Below are positions 34,637 through 45,873 of a DNA stretch of 64,000 nucleotides, piece by piece. The notes beneath the pieces are model-generated. The model had not been told where the DNA came from. It searched no databases and worked only from the letters and a program-made list of their open reading frames with translations. The position numbers were made by a program, and so were the translations under genes. Numbering within the stretch: the stretch's first letter is position 1; each line of letters opens with the position of its first letter. Location: the NCBI GenBank assembly GCA_905250025.1, contig CAJNOJ010000058.1, positions 1 through 64,000 of the forward strand. Direction: 5' to 3'. The stretch is from Adineta ricciae. Its lineage: Eukaryota; Rotifera; Eurotatoria; Adinetida; Adinetidae.

Positions 34637-36385
34637 ATTCAACGTTTATACTTGAAGCGCTTTGTTTTAGAAAAGTTCAAATAAATAAAACTATCACTTA
34701 TCTTCTACTAAGAATTTGAATGAATATTCTAAAACTTGATTTACTCGATCAATTGACCGTCGATAATATTTTTGGAGAAATTTTAACCTTTAGCAAGAAT
34801 AACGAGACTATTGTAATGAGAGAAATAATAACTATTCCCTATTTTTCCTTGTCAATTATCGTTAGTCAAGAAGTAATAGCATCATTCATGGTATGGATTC
34901 TGTACCATTTAATTGGGCATCCAAATATTTAACAACGCTGTAATGAAATAGTTGTACAACAGTTTCGTCCTTTAAGATACTAGCCAAAATAATGTTCTCA
35001 CTATAAATAATAGAAGATCGATTCTTATGAAGAAAATATATGGAAGTTGTTGTTGATTTTTAAAGACTATATTTATTTTAGACCTAGAAAATTTCATGAC
35101 ATACAGATTATCCAGAATCTGACCAGCCACACCTCTTGCTGCTAACATACAAATCAACAGTTACCTGTTTTTTTTTCAACCGATCGTAACGATGGTGAAC
35201 ATATATTTATTCTCCACCGAATTATTATCTCTCTCGATGATTATGTAAGATAAGAGCTATTTTTATTATATATAGAGATATTCCGAAGTATTCAGTAGAT
35301 TTCATCGTTCTATCGTGTACTGAATGTTTGTCTCACTCTTTTTCTCGGTCGACCATAATGCATACGCGAAAATTCTCTTTCATGAAAATATTCGTCGCCC
35401 CAGGCACAGTTTGACATAGCTACTCGAGAGTTCTAACGTTCATCATTGGATGCAATATTGTTCAAGTATTTTCCACAATAGTGCACTTTCGTCGAATAAG
35501 TACGCAAGTCGAGATATCGATGATCTCGTCGTTTGCGATAATGCACAGCCCAGTATGATTGATTGGTATGCATATCATTTCAAAAGTAATAAAATAAACA
35601 TGCAAGCATTACTGAAAACAATAGAATATCGACGTCATTGTTTCTCTGTAATAGCAAAAAAATCAATCTCATATTCTTTTAAGCAAATTAGCTAAGCGCG
35701 TGTGTGTGTGTGTTTCTCTGCTCTTCAAAGAGTTTGAGAATAGGTTGCACATTAATTACTTCGAAATGCAGCACAAAAAAGAATTTCAAAAGGTTTTTTG
35801 TCTTTTACCTCACCACCTTCTCGTGCTATGAATCGGCTGAAAGACTGCGTCCTAGATTTCGCTTAATACTGCCTCTATTTATAAATCTTGCTTGTCATAT
35901 GAGAGACGTGAACTCGTGGCTGTTATATGTAAGATCTAGTATGCAATATGTCACCCGAGAGAAAAGCTTGTGCCTCGTTTTATGTATTCAAAATACACAG
36001 CTTGAATTTATTAAATGGAACTATTGTTGTCTTTTGTATCCAAAAATGTTTCACCATATTCAGCTAAACATCTTCATTAATTATTTATTCCTCTGGCCAA
36101 TCATCATAAAGAGTACTCTTTGCTTTAACTAAATATTTTTACGAAGATTTCTCTGAAAAACAATAACATTATGTACTTATGCCATTGATCTTTCTAGTCA
36201 TCTGTACGTGATATAGTTCGACTGTAGTAAAAAACACGTTTTGTTTCTTGACCTATTCTGTAACTTGAATAGAAATCAACAAAAAAAATGGGGTCAGTTA
36301 CTTGATTCAAATTGCTTTTTTTCGAAAGAAGTACATATAGCTACAGCAAATATGCGACAATAAGTATGTGCAAGTAGTCAAGAAA
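34637..36385. other. Intergenic region, 1.7 kb, no supported gene
   Basis: Several short frames (34720-34932, 35450-35695, 35704-36132) show no domain. A (GT)n run lies at about 35700-35714. A poly(A) signal-like AATAAA for the GMC gene is at about 34683. Confidence 0.45.
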
Positions 36386-36580
36386 TTAACAACGTCGGCG
36401 TATATGTGGTCGTGGTGCACCAAAACCAAATCCCGATCTCATATGATGATGATGGTGGTGATGCTGAAGACCGAGTCGAACTGTTGGTGTTGCACCATGC
36501 GCCGGACCCCATGTTGGTCCAAAGTAATTATTATAATGTTGATATGATTGTGGACGACACTGTGACTGACTAGTACCCAT
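36386..36580 (-). CDS. His-rich mini-protein with MG start
   Basis: A 64-residue intronless frame starts MGTSQSQCRPQ, a good N-myristoylation motif (G2, S6) with a cysteine at 8 that could be palmitoylated. It carries a run of seven His near residue 40 (LQHHHHHHHM), aromatic-Gly repeats and a basic RPHIRRRC end. Similar in build to the small gene at 22105. The upstream frame on the same strand (to 36823) is open but low in complexity. It may bind metal through the His run; function unknown. Confidence 0.4.
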   Translation of the reverse strand: MGTSQSQCRPQSYQHYNNYFGPTWGPAHGATPTVRLGLQHHHHHHHMRSGFGFGAPRPHIRRRC

Positions 36581-37350
36581 CCTATTTATTGAGTGATAGA
36601 CCAGAGATGAAGAGGAATCTACTATATTTTTTTGTGATAGAAGAGAGAGAGAGAGGAGGAGGAGAAAAAAAGCTATGACGACAGTAGTCGATTCTTCTTC
36701 CTGTTTTTTACAAGAAAAAGAATTATAAAACACATTAAAGAAATAAGTTTTTAAACGAGAATAAAATATTAATAAATTTTTTTTCCTGTAGAAAACAGTT
36801 CGACCTTTTGACGAAAAGACCACCCGTTATTGCCTCTACTTCTAGTTTAGTCTCAACAGATATCCTATAATTAGGAAAAATGACGTGATATCATTTGTTC
36901 GAGTCGATGGATAGTCGATAAACCTCGATGGACAAAATAACAAATATTTTTGTTAATTAGGAAATATTCTTTGGCGTTAAAAACAATTATAATCCGACAA
37001 AAACATACCGTAATCGGACTATTTGATCTAAATTAGCATACTTTCGAAGCAGTTGACCTTTAGCGACTCCACTGACAAGGAATGAACCGAAGCAAATATC
37101 CATATGTGTTGTTCGGTTGCACTAGGAACGACCAATAACGACAGTTTTCCATTAGCATCATTCTTGATTTTCAATATACGTTATATTTCTAATTGAATAT
37201 TATATTCTAAAGTTAAATTATGTCTGTTGGCCTGGTAGTTTCTCTACTTGGCTCAATAAGGCAAAAGAGAGCATTCAGAGTATGATTCGATTTGATAAAA
37301 AGTGAATGGATAGCGTACGGGGATTCTAAGTACATGGCAGAGCATCTGGC
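36581..37350. other. Intergenic spacer with GA-rich tract
   Basis: A (GA)n/(GGA)n tract lies at about 36640-36668. Nothing else supported. Confidence 0.45.
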
Positions 37351-37352
37351 CA

Positions 37353-37386
<34 letters not shown>

Positions 37387-37445
37387 ATGATAACTTCCAT
37401 ATCCACCGACCTGAGTTCACTACAGCAATCAGACACCCATTTTGC
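37351..37445 (-). pseudogene. 28S rRNA fragment
   Basis: Read on the minus strand, 37388-37351 matches the highly conserved 28S segment ATCCGCTAAGGAGTGTGTAA followed by CAACTCACCTGCCGAATG. The upstream part (GGTGGATATGGAAGTTATC and a diverged lead to about 37445) also fits the same order in 28S. Similarity stops soon after GCCGAATG. This is an isolated piece of about 60-95 bases, not a gene: no further rRNA sequence is visible on either side. Confidence 0.75.
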
Positions 37446-37774
37446 CATCCCTCCAGTTCTCAGACGAAGTATCCCCGCGAGAATACAAGCCAAACACTTA
37501 CGATTTTGCTCGGTATTTTTCCTTTTTATTCTGTTTCGCAATTCAAATTGTGCAATAACGTTCGCTTGACAACAAGCAACAGGAAGATGCTTTACGTTCT
37601 CCAATATGACTTACTTTTTTTGGTTAACATAACTCATGAGTCAAGAACAGGAACGTTTTCTTTTCTAAATCAACTTATATTTTCATTAGAACGAGAAATA
37701 AAACTATAAAAAATCAATTTTCATCCGATGCATGAGTCATCCGACATATAATATCCTAAGAGATCTGAAAAGAG
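37446..37774. other. Spacer, nothing recognised
   Basis: Short frames on both strands without features; no further rDNA identity was seen. Confidence 0.4.
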
Positions 37775-38770
37775 TTACAACCAGCGCATTCGATTCCAAC
37801 CACGAGACATCTTCGGCCGTTGATAATGATAATAGTAATGAAAGAGATCCGATGATGATGTCCAAGCAGCAGTAGAATTTTGTCGTGTCATTGATACATC
37901 TGTATTGATTCGAATAAAGGCGAGAAAACTTAAATATTTATCGTTGGAATATTTCTTTCTTAATCTTGTACGACAGCGATATGAAATTGATAGATAACCA
38001 CGATCGAAATCTTCGTAGAAAAGTCGATACGAATCCCAAAAACCAAAATCTATTTCAGATCGTTTTGTTTCGAATAAACAACTACGTTCATTGGCTTCAA
38101 CCTAATCCATCATTCAATTTCTCATAGTTTCGATCATTTATTTTACTTACTAAGCCGAACAATCGATGCTTTCGACCACATAGATATCGTTGACTTTGTT
38201 TATGTTGAATAAAAAAGAGATTCACAGCAACAGGAAGAAATACAAAGATACCTAAAAGCCAAAAACCAAGAATTTTCAGTTCCTGCGACCTTTACTAATA
38301 GAATTAATGTGTTCCAAGATGTATGTATTCTTAAGTATGTGCTGACAGCGAAGACTTGCCTTCTATGATCATTTATCAAGTGTCTGAGTCAATTATTCAA
38401 ACTTATTAGTAGTTCATTATGATCGAAAGATAAGAGTCATTAGCATAATGGTACGGATCTCTATTTCCGTCAATTTTTTTCCTTGGTTGCCGACACGGTT
38501 TGACTTACCATCAATGGTTTCTTTTGCATCGTGAAGATCAGTGACATGTTTTGCATGGATAAAACCGTCTAATGAACGCATCTGCAGCAAACATTGACTT
38601 CTCGAAATGATCTTATAAGTTGAGACAAGTTTTTCTCGTTCATCGTATGTATCGCGTTCACTACGCGATGGCAAATATTCTATTGCTGTTGCAGATAAGA
38701 ATATGATGAACGTTAAGTAGATGATTAAGACCACGAATCTTTCGTATAGAATAGCGAAGATGGCAAACAT
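37775..38770 (-). CDS. Two-TM unknown membrane protein
   Basis: Three exons on the minus strand: 38770-38509, 38251-38151 and 38101-37775, about 229 residues. TM1 lies at residues 12-32 (VVLIIYLTFIIFLSATAIEY). A polar loop follows with two charged blocks and a CLLQMRSLDGFIHAK segment, then TM2 (IFVFLPVAVNLFFIQ). The C-terminal cytoplasmic or lumenal part is Arg/Tyr-rich and ends PKMSRGWNRMRWL. The first intron (38508-38252) is long for this window and its acceptor was chosen because it keeps phase. The family is unrecognised. Confidence 0.55.
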
Positions 38771-40023
38771 GTGACGATGTTGTCAACTTGAATTAGTATG
38801 ACGTGAAGAGAACGAATATGAGCGTAAGACGATTAGCACAGTATATACTTGTTTGAGAATAAAAAAATGTCAAATCAGTTTCACTTGTCGATATAATGTA
38901 TATAAACGTTTGCAAATACAAAGAGAATTAGTACAATTAACCTTAGAAGTGTTACAGAATAGCAAAAAAAGACGATACTAAAGAAAGAACAGGACAAGTT
39001 TTTTTTCTGCCTATAATAGAACATCGTAGAAGAGTATTATCGGCTAGGAAAAGAAAGAGAAAAAAATTGTACTAAATTATCATTGACATAGGTACTTTAG
39101 AGCCGAAGTACGTATTCAGTATGAGAAAAGTGGCTCTTAACATCAACTATTTTACTATTGATCATTCGAAACTCGGATCAGAATCGTTTTTAAATCTAAG
39201 TAAGCGCTTTCTTGCTTGAAAAGAATAACGGAGGTTGTCTGTGTGCGAAGATCTTCACGAAATAGCACATAATTGCAAAGCATGATTTAATAAATCTCGT
39301 CGAATTTCAACTGATCAGTGCTTCATCAGTGCGAATAAAACCAGAGACGATACGGTACTACAAATCAATTCTAGCATATATCACATTAGGTGACATATCC
39401 CCAAGATCAATTTGACGTTAACTATCGACAATTATGTCGACTTGTTCAAAGATCAACAAATTGTTAGTCATTAGCTGGCCCGCATCGAATTGTTTTCTAT
39501 CGGAGTGCTTGCATTATTGAATTCGGTACTGTATCATATTTTGATAACGATTTTCCACATCAATCCGAGTTCTTCGCACGAAGGAAAGCGTATGTGCTGG
39601 TTATAGTCGCCGTATGTGATCAGTAATATGTCAAATGTAACGGACTAAGTAAACATGCGAAATGTTGTCAAAGGAGAAATAGCAGATTAAGAGTTCACAC
39701 AATCAGCTAATCACTATTAATTATTCCCGTCCAATAATCTGCTGTTTTTCACCTATTTACACCCTAATATCTTTCGTGATGAGCATGAGCTTGTGATAGT
39801 TTTCATTAGGTCTGATAATAAATCGAAATTGAGATGTGCTGATAACTTTTAACTGAATTTTTTAGACGATTCATTGTTTCATTATCGGAGTTGAAGCGGA
39901 CAAAGTAATTTTAATAATCTACTCGAAAGATATGACTGTTTACGCTGAATAAAATGGAGAATCAAACTATCACGGCCTAATTCATTGTTCTTTTCAATAA
40001 TAAAAACATAAATAAAGTACAAC
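38771..40023. other. Intergenic region, 1.25 kb, no supported gene
   Basis: No open frame of interest and no repeat recognised; an AATAAA-like signal for the minus-strand neighbour lies near 40010. Confidence 0.45.
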
Positions 40024-41435
40024 CTATTTATAAGTAATCAGGTATTCGGGTAAAATGTGTCTATTTGAAAAAACAACATGAATATTTGAACGACCTGCTA
40101 CTGAATCATAACCGGGTGGACACATTGATTCCTTCCAATTTCCTTTACAGCTCTGACCAGTGAGTACTCTGCACATAAGAATTCGTTTTTCGTTGGTCAA
40201 CGGATTTCGCAAAGCATATTGATCACTAAGTGATCGACTGGATGAGAAATAGAAGCCACGTCCATAAGAGCTACCTGTAGAATACATATTCATCATAGAA
40301 ATCTAGAAGTTATCATTCAGATATAGAATCTTACCATTCGCCCCAATACGTCCGTGATCAAATCCGTGGCGTAAAATCTGTTCAGCCGCAGCATAAGGAC
40401 ATCCGTGGAATAAAAGCTTTTCTGTATTATCATGACCAAGCCTATTATCTACCAATTGTTTTTGATTGAGATATTCTATTAACCATACAATATTGTCAAT
40501 TCGATGAACATGAACAATCGATGATGCACCGCCATCGAAATCATCAGCAACTCTTTGAAATTCATCAGACTCTTTCAGTACTTCCGTGAGTGTGCTCGGT
40601 GGTACGGACCAGTTTTCTTTTGAAATATGTGTTAATGGCAAACCAGTTGTGTCGGGTAAACCAAAACGCGGACAAAATACACCAGATGTTTGAGTAAGCA
40701 AAACAAACATTTCGTCAATCGACATATCACCATGAATAACACAATCAACTTTTACTTCGCCACGTAAAATGATTAAACAGATCAATAGTGGATATATTTC
40801 TTTCGGTGATGAATCAATGACAGCAGCTACCTCTTCTCCTACATGTTCAATAATAATACTCAAGAGTCTATAAAATTCAATCGAAGATCGTTACTCATTT
40901 TCGTTTCGTATCTTCAACTCACTCAAAATAATTTTCTTCGGTTAGATTCCATGACCATAGACCAAATTGTTCCATCAGACAAGCACGCATTTCTTCCGAT
41001 TTTGAAATAGTCCAATTAAAAAGTTCTGTCTTTATATTTGCATTATCATATATGTATAATGCCAACGGTCGAGACTAAAACATAGCGAACATGTGTATCT
41101 GTTTTTGAAAACAACCTCTTAAAGTACAATAGTTGCTCCATACAAAGAGTTAGATAAAGCTTGTTCGAACGATTGTTGACAAAATGATGCCAATGACCAT
41201 GGAGACTGATCAATAGGCCGTTCGCAGGAGAGGTCTTGTTCCAAAACTGGAAAATGCATGATTTAATTGACTTCAATGTAACCTTTCACTTGCCTTGTCT
41301 TACCTTCACTCTCATCGATTGATGTACACGACTCTGTTTTCGTTGTTATCTAAAAAGATTCTCAATACTTAAAGTTTCGCGATAGGAAACTCTGAATTAG
41401 CATACTAAAGTTTCAGTTGTTTGCAATGTTTCCAT
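40024..41435 (-). CDS. UAS-PARP fusion, predicted mono-ADP-ribosyltransferase
   Basis: Six short exons on the minus strand join from METLQTTETL (ATG at 41435) to the stop at 40024, about 370 residues. Residues about 40-175 form a UAS domain as in FAF1/UBXD8: SFEQALSNSLYGATI, RPLALYIYDN, FGLWSWNLTEENYFE, then PLLICLIILRGE and DMSIDEMFVLL. Residues about 215-370 form a PARP catalytic domain: EKLLFHGCPYAAAEQILR, YGRGFYFSSS, YDSVAGRSNIHVVFSNRH, ILPEYLITY. The triad reads H-Y-I, the mono-ADP-ribosyl type rather than the H-Y-E polymerase type. A phase-0 donor at the ATT codon before SRPLALY is inferred to keep the UAS frame open. It presumably marks proteins in a p97/ubiquitin-like or lipid-linked setting; this is inference. 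Confidence 0.8.
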
Positions 41436-42238
41436 AACTTCTCTTTGGTACACTATAGTTTTATCAAATGGAAACAGGAGAAATGATGTTGTAAGTTTTA
41501 AATATAATATCCCAGGCAAATTCCCATTTAGTTTACGTTAACAACGCGTCATACGTTAGAGAGAAAGAAAAAAGCAAATAGGCAAACAGAAAAAATACCA
41601 ACATAGTATCACAATGTATGGAAAAAAACCGGATCATTTTTCCTAGTAAACTAAAATAAAATGAGTATGACATACTTCAAAATGTATAAGATATCTGCCT
41701 GTTGACTGATATGATAAACCATAGGCAAGTTTAGTGATGGGAATTAACGAAAAAATGACATATACAAGTATGATGATTTGGCTTTACATTGAATCACTGA
41801 CCAAACATTCTTTATGTGACTTTTCACCTGTCGAGTAAGTGAATATGAATTTCATCATGCTGACTTTCAACAATTCTCAAAAATCATTTATCATAGTAAA
41901 GTCAGCCATATAGAAATGTGTAAAAGGAGATATTGGAACAATAATCAAGTTTCGATCATTAGATGAATTCCCGAATATTGACAAACACTGTCAAAACGAA
42001 TGATTCACTTATACTCTCTCGAGATGATACAAATCATAATTGAAACTTTCGATTGTTTTAGATAAACAAAAACCGATGATGTACTCCTCCCCTTCTCCAC
42101 GTCAATCGCTAACAATCGTGAATTGATGCACATTGTATTTCTATCATCTCTCGCTTACTTCGATCGATGCACTCAGGCATAAAATAGTCAAGATGTGACG
42201 ATGTCTGTCGCATCATTAATAAGATATTTATTAAAATT
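41436..42238. other. Intergenic spacer
   Basis: No gene supported. It holds the 5' flank of the UAS-PARP gene and the 3' flank of Orai. Confidence 0.45.
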
Positions 42239-43031
42239 TTAATGATTTCCATCGATATGAAATTCTACAGTTGTGGTCGGCGTAACAACAGGATTGTTGA
42301 GTAAAAGTCCCCGAGCAATAGCTCCCTGTTCGATCTTTTCCAAATCCGTTTGATGTAAATGAACTTTGGCTCGCGTGACACGAAAATAAAAACCAATTGC
42401 GAATAAAATAAATGGACAGCCAACAAGACACAGTGTCACAAGCGCTGATATTGCCGCTAGACGAGAGAATCCACTAACTTTAATCCAAATGATAATTCCC
42501 AATTCGATTATAAATAAAAATAAGCCAAGTCCAGTCGAAACGACCCAAGCTATTTCGATATAAATATTCAACGACGATAGCGGTTTACTATTTTCATTAT
42601 TTATCCACACATCACTTTGACGGATTACACTTTTCAATTCAGGTAAAATACACATCGACATCAATAATGCAAGAAGATGTATTCCAACTAACAGACATGA
42701 GATAATAGCATAGCAAACGAGTAGATTATCATTTGAACTATGATCTTTGTACGAATCTAACGATAATTCTACGATTGCAACCTTTGAAACAAAAGCAAAG
42801 CAAGGCTCGATAAGAAAGATGCGAGATCAGTGACTTACGATAGCAAATCCGCTGAGTAATGCAGACGTTTCATTGACACTCTCGAGTTTTGATTTACGGT
42901 AAAATAGATTTTGTAAGCGTTGGTCTGCTTTACCCGTTTTTCCTAAACAAACAATCGTTTGCATTAACGAAACAATGTATTTATTAATTAAATTTACCTT
43001 TCGTGGACAAATACAATGACGAATCAGACAT
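42239..43031 (-). CDS. ORAI: Orai store-operated calcium channel
   Basis: Three exons on the minus strand, from the ATG at 43031 (MSDSSLYLSTKG) to 42239, about 230 residues, shorter than human Orai1 (301). TM1 has ETSALLSGFAIVAIVELSL with the pore glutamate in place. TM2 has VGIHLLALLMSMCILPEL, TM3 IEIAWVVSTGLGLFLFIIEL and TM4 VGCPFILFAIGFYFRVTRAK, then a Q/E-rich helical tail for STIM coupling. The channel admits calcium after ER store depletion. In the extended TM1 helix the residues aligned with human K87 and R91 are both glutamate. The TM3-TM4 linker is short. Confidence 0.93.
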
Positions 43032-43625
43032 ACTTTCTTCTTATCAACTAAACTACAGCATAATAATACAACGATCAAGGAAAAAAAATTACAAATTCAT
43101 TCGACTGATTGTTTTTCGTTCGTTCGTTCGTTCGTTTCTTTCTTTTTCTTCTACCAGACGATACACAAATAGTCCGATCATTTTTTGATAAGCGTTACTA
43201 AGAGTGATACCTTGTTCTCTTTCTCGTTCGCTTTTTCTTTCATTCTGTTACATACTTGCTTGCCATACTAAGTGTATCATATCGAAATATTTGCGCACAT
43301 GTTGAATAGTTTCTTTCCTTTGATCAAAGTCAACATACAGATATTTGATTCACTTTATCAATCCAAGCCATTGAATACATCTCTATGCAAGTTCATCAAC
43401 AAGTCACGCTACAAATCATTTTATAATAAGAATGTACCGAATCTATTCGCATGATCACAATGCCGAAAGCGAAAGACTCCTGTCATGCAATTTCCATTTT
43501 AGTCTTTGATTATAAAGCGATATATTCTTGTCATAATTTGTTCTCTATTCCATTCAATTAACAGAGCATATTCTGTTTGTCAATATTACATCCCGTTCGT
43601 CTACATTGTGTACTCGCAGAGAACG
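43032..43625. other. Divergent upstream region with GTTC microsatellite
   Basis: This is the region between Orai (minus) and the KChIP-like gene (plus). It holds a (CGTT)n run of about five units near 43110-43133, followed by a TTTC-rich tract. No gene seen. Confidence 0.5.
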
Positions 43626-45645
43626 ATGAGTTCTTTGTTTCGAAGAACTAAACATAAACGAAATTTTACAGATTCATTTATTGAGAAAACACGTAAATTC
43701 GTACGACAAGGCCTGCAAGGTAAATATAATTGCAAATTTCTTTGTCTATTTACGCAAGAAATCTAAGAATACCATAGCAATAAGTTCTGCTATTTCTATG
43801 CATGTGATGATAAAAGAAGAATAAGAAGAAGAAGGAGCAGCAGCAGTGATGACGTATTGGATCGATATTCCTTATTCCGGAGAACGATACTCGATTATAA
43901 TATTATATATTTAGCAAAAATAGCATAGATATATCATCATTTCCACACGACGATTCTTGTTCTTGGCACGTTTGTATAATTGAGATTAATATTTGATATC
44001 TTAACAGAACTCAAAGTTTAAAATACGTCAATTCACTCAGATCACGTCACGCGTATGTATGTTGTTTTCATTCAGATTTCTGGATAAGAATATCTGACAC
44101 TAGTAAATTTTCAAAATGGGTGTTGCAATGGTAATAAACACACGAATTGGTGGAAGTAAGTGGCATGCAGAGTCGATTTAGTTCTTTCACAGCATGTATC
44201 CTCGAAAAGATTCCTTGTGATAATCAATACGTTCGTTTTTTGACGACGATTGAACCGATTAATCATCATCATCAAATATGACGCTCTCAACAATGTGTGA
44301 AATGACTCCTTGATGACATTTGATCGAATCGCGGCTATGCATGTCGTCTCTCTTAACATTGATAAGTGAGGAAGGGAACTTCGGGAGTTCTTTTGCTTTT
44401 TTTCTCTGATCATAAGATTAATCTTTCTTTCTTCTTTTCCTTCGAATCAACGAGCGAGAAATGAGAGAAGAAAAAGCTATTTATTTTACATCTCATGTCT
44501 GTCGAAATGATACTTTGAAAAACGTCTTCGATTGAGTTGATCATCATTATTTAGATTGTTGACATTCACGATATTCTTCTTTTCTTCTCCTCTCGTTACA
44601 TGAAAGATAGAGAGAAACGTTTTTTCCGTTTCGACAAAAATAATGGTACATCATCTCTTGCATTTCCAAGATTGTTTCAGATACAAACAACTTTTTTTTC
44701 TCGTTATAATCATATGGATGATCGACGATGGATGAATACTCCTCGTCTGTCGATTGTAAGTTTAGTAGAAAGAAAAAAGAATTGTACGAGATAGAGAGCA
44801 AGAAATCTCTTCTTAGTTTCAAACTAGACGAATCTAATCAAATACTCCCACTTGAGATTTTTCTTTCAACTGATCTATTTAGACACTGATTATGTTGATG
44901 ATGGAGTGGAAACATTAAAAAGATACAAACCGCGAAGTCTGGATGAATTGGCAATGCGAACGAAATTTAGTAAAAAAGAGATTCAATTAATTTATCAAGG
45001 TTTTAAACAAGAGTGTCCATCAGGTATGATTGGAGCGAAAATGGATGAAACTTGCGTGATCGTTTCTGTTCTATGCTCATAGGGACGGTGAATGAAGAAA
45101 CTTTTAAAAACATTTATGGACAATTTTTTCCATTTGCTGATACATCGACTTATGCCCATCTAATATTTTCGACATTTGATTTACGTTCCGCTGGCTTTGT
45201 GACTTTCGAAGATTTTCTCATTTGCCTATCGACATTATGTCGAGGAACGATCGAAGAACGATTAAAATGGATCTTTGCATTGTATGACACGAAAAAATCG
45301 GGTAAACTAACAAACGATGTAAGTAGTAACGATCAATAAGGAACACTGGCAAGTTATGAGTTGTTTTTTTCGTTTAGGATTTCTATCTGATTCTTTGTGC
45401 TATTTATTCTCTACTTGGAAATGTAGCCAATCGACATTATGATCACGAAACGATCCGAGAACATACGATGAATGTCTTTCAAAAATTCGACAAATTACAT
45501 CGAGGATACCTTACTGTACAAGATTTCGTTTCATACTGCTTGAAAGTAAAATGAAAACGTTTACAAATGCTTTCAATTCAATATTTCGATTTTCTAGGAT
45601 CCGTTAATTATTCAATCAATTGAATCATTACGAACGACTGTGTAA
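43626..45645 (+). CDS. KChIP-like EF-hand protein with degenerate loops
   Basis: Five exons (43626-43719, 44883-45023, 45083-45318, 45378-45545, 45598-45645) give about 228 residues. The core follows the Kv-channel-interacting protein layout: RSLDELAMRTKFSKKEIQ, then IYQGFKQECPSG, NIYGQFFPFADTSTYAHLIF and REHTMNVFQKFD. The N terminus is basic and lacks the MGxxxS myristoylation motif. Intron 1 is about 1.16 kb, long for this window and a possible regulatory site. All three expected calcium loops (DLRSAGFVTFED, DTKKSGKLTNDD, DKLHRGYLTVQD) lack the acidic or Asn ligand at position 3. Real KChIPs modulate Kv4 channels; here calcium sensing may be lost. Confidence 0.85.
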
Positions 45646-45873
45646 CGCAACAAATCATTCCGTTGGAGCAATGAATAAAGACCATTAGTATTTCATAGAT
45701 CATCTGCATGTTATAATTACATTTGTTCGAATTCGACGATATATTTGAATCTTACGATAATTTAATTTGAATAAGCTTTTTAGACATGAAAATCTTTATA
45801 AAAAAAACTCGTTACTTGCTTCGATAATTATATCAATCATGCTTTTATGCGTAAAAGAAACAAATGTTCGCCT

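Noticed and set aside
35450-36132. Two long open frames in the gap after the GMC gene
   Set aside because: Composition is that of translated AT-rich noncoding DNA with no recognisable domain or conserved motif.
44111-44822. Open frames on both strands in the long first intron of the KChIP-like gene
   Set aside because: No domain, low complexity, no splice context; unlike the nested gene at 27368-28354 they do not look like a gene.
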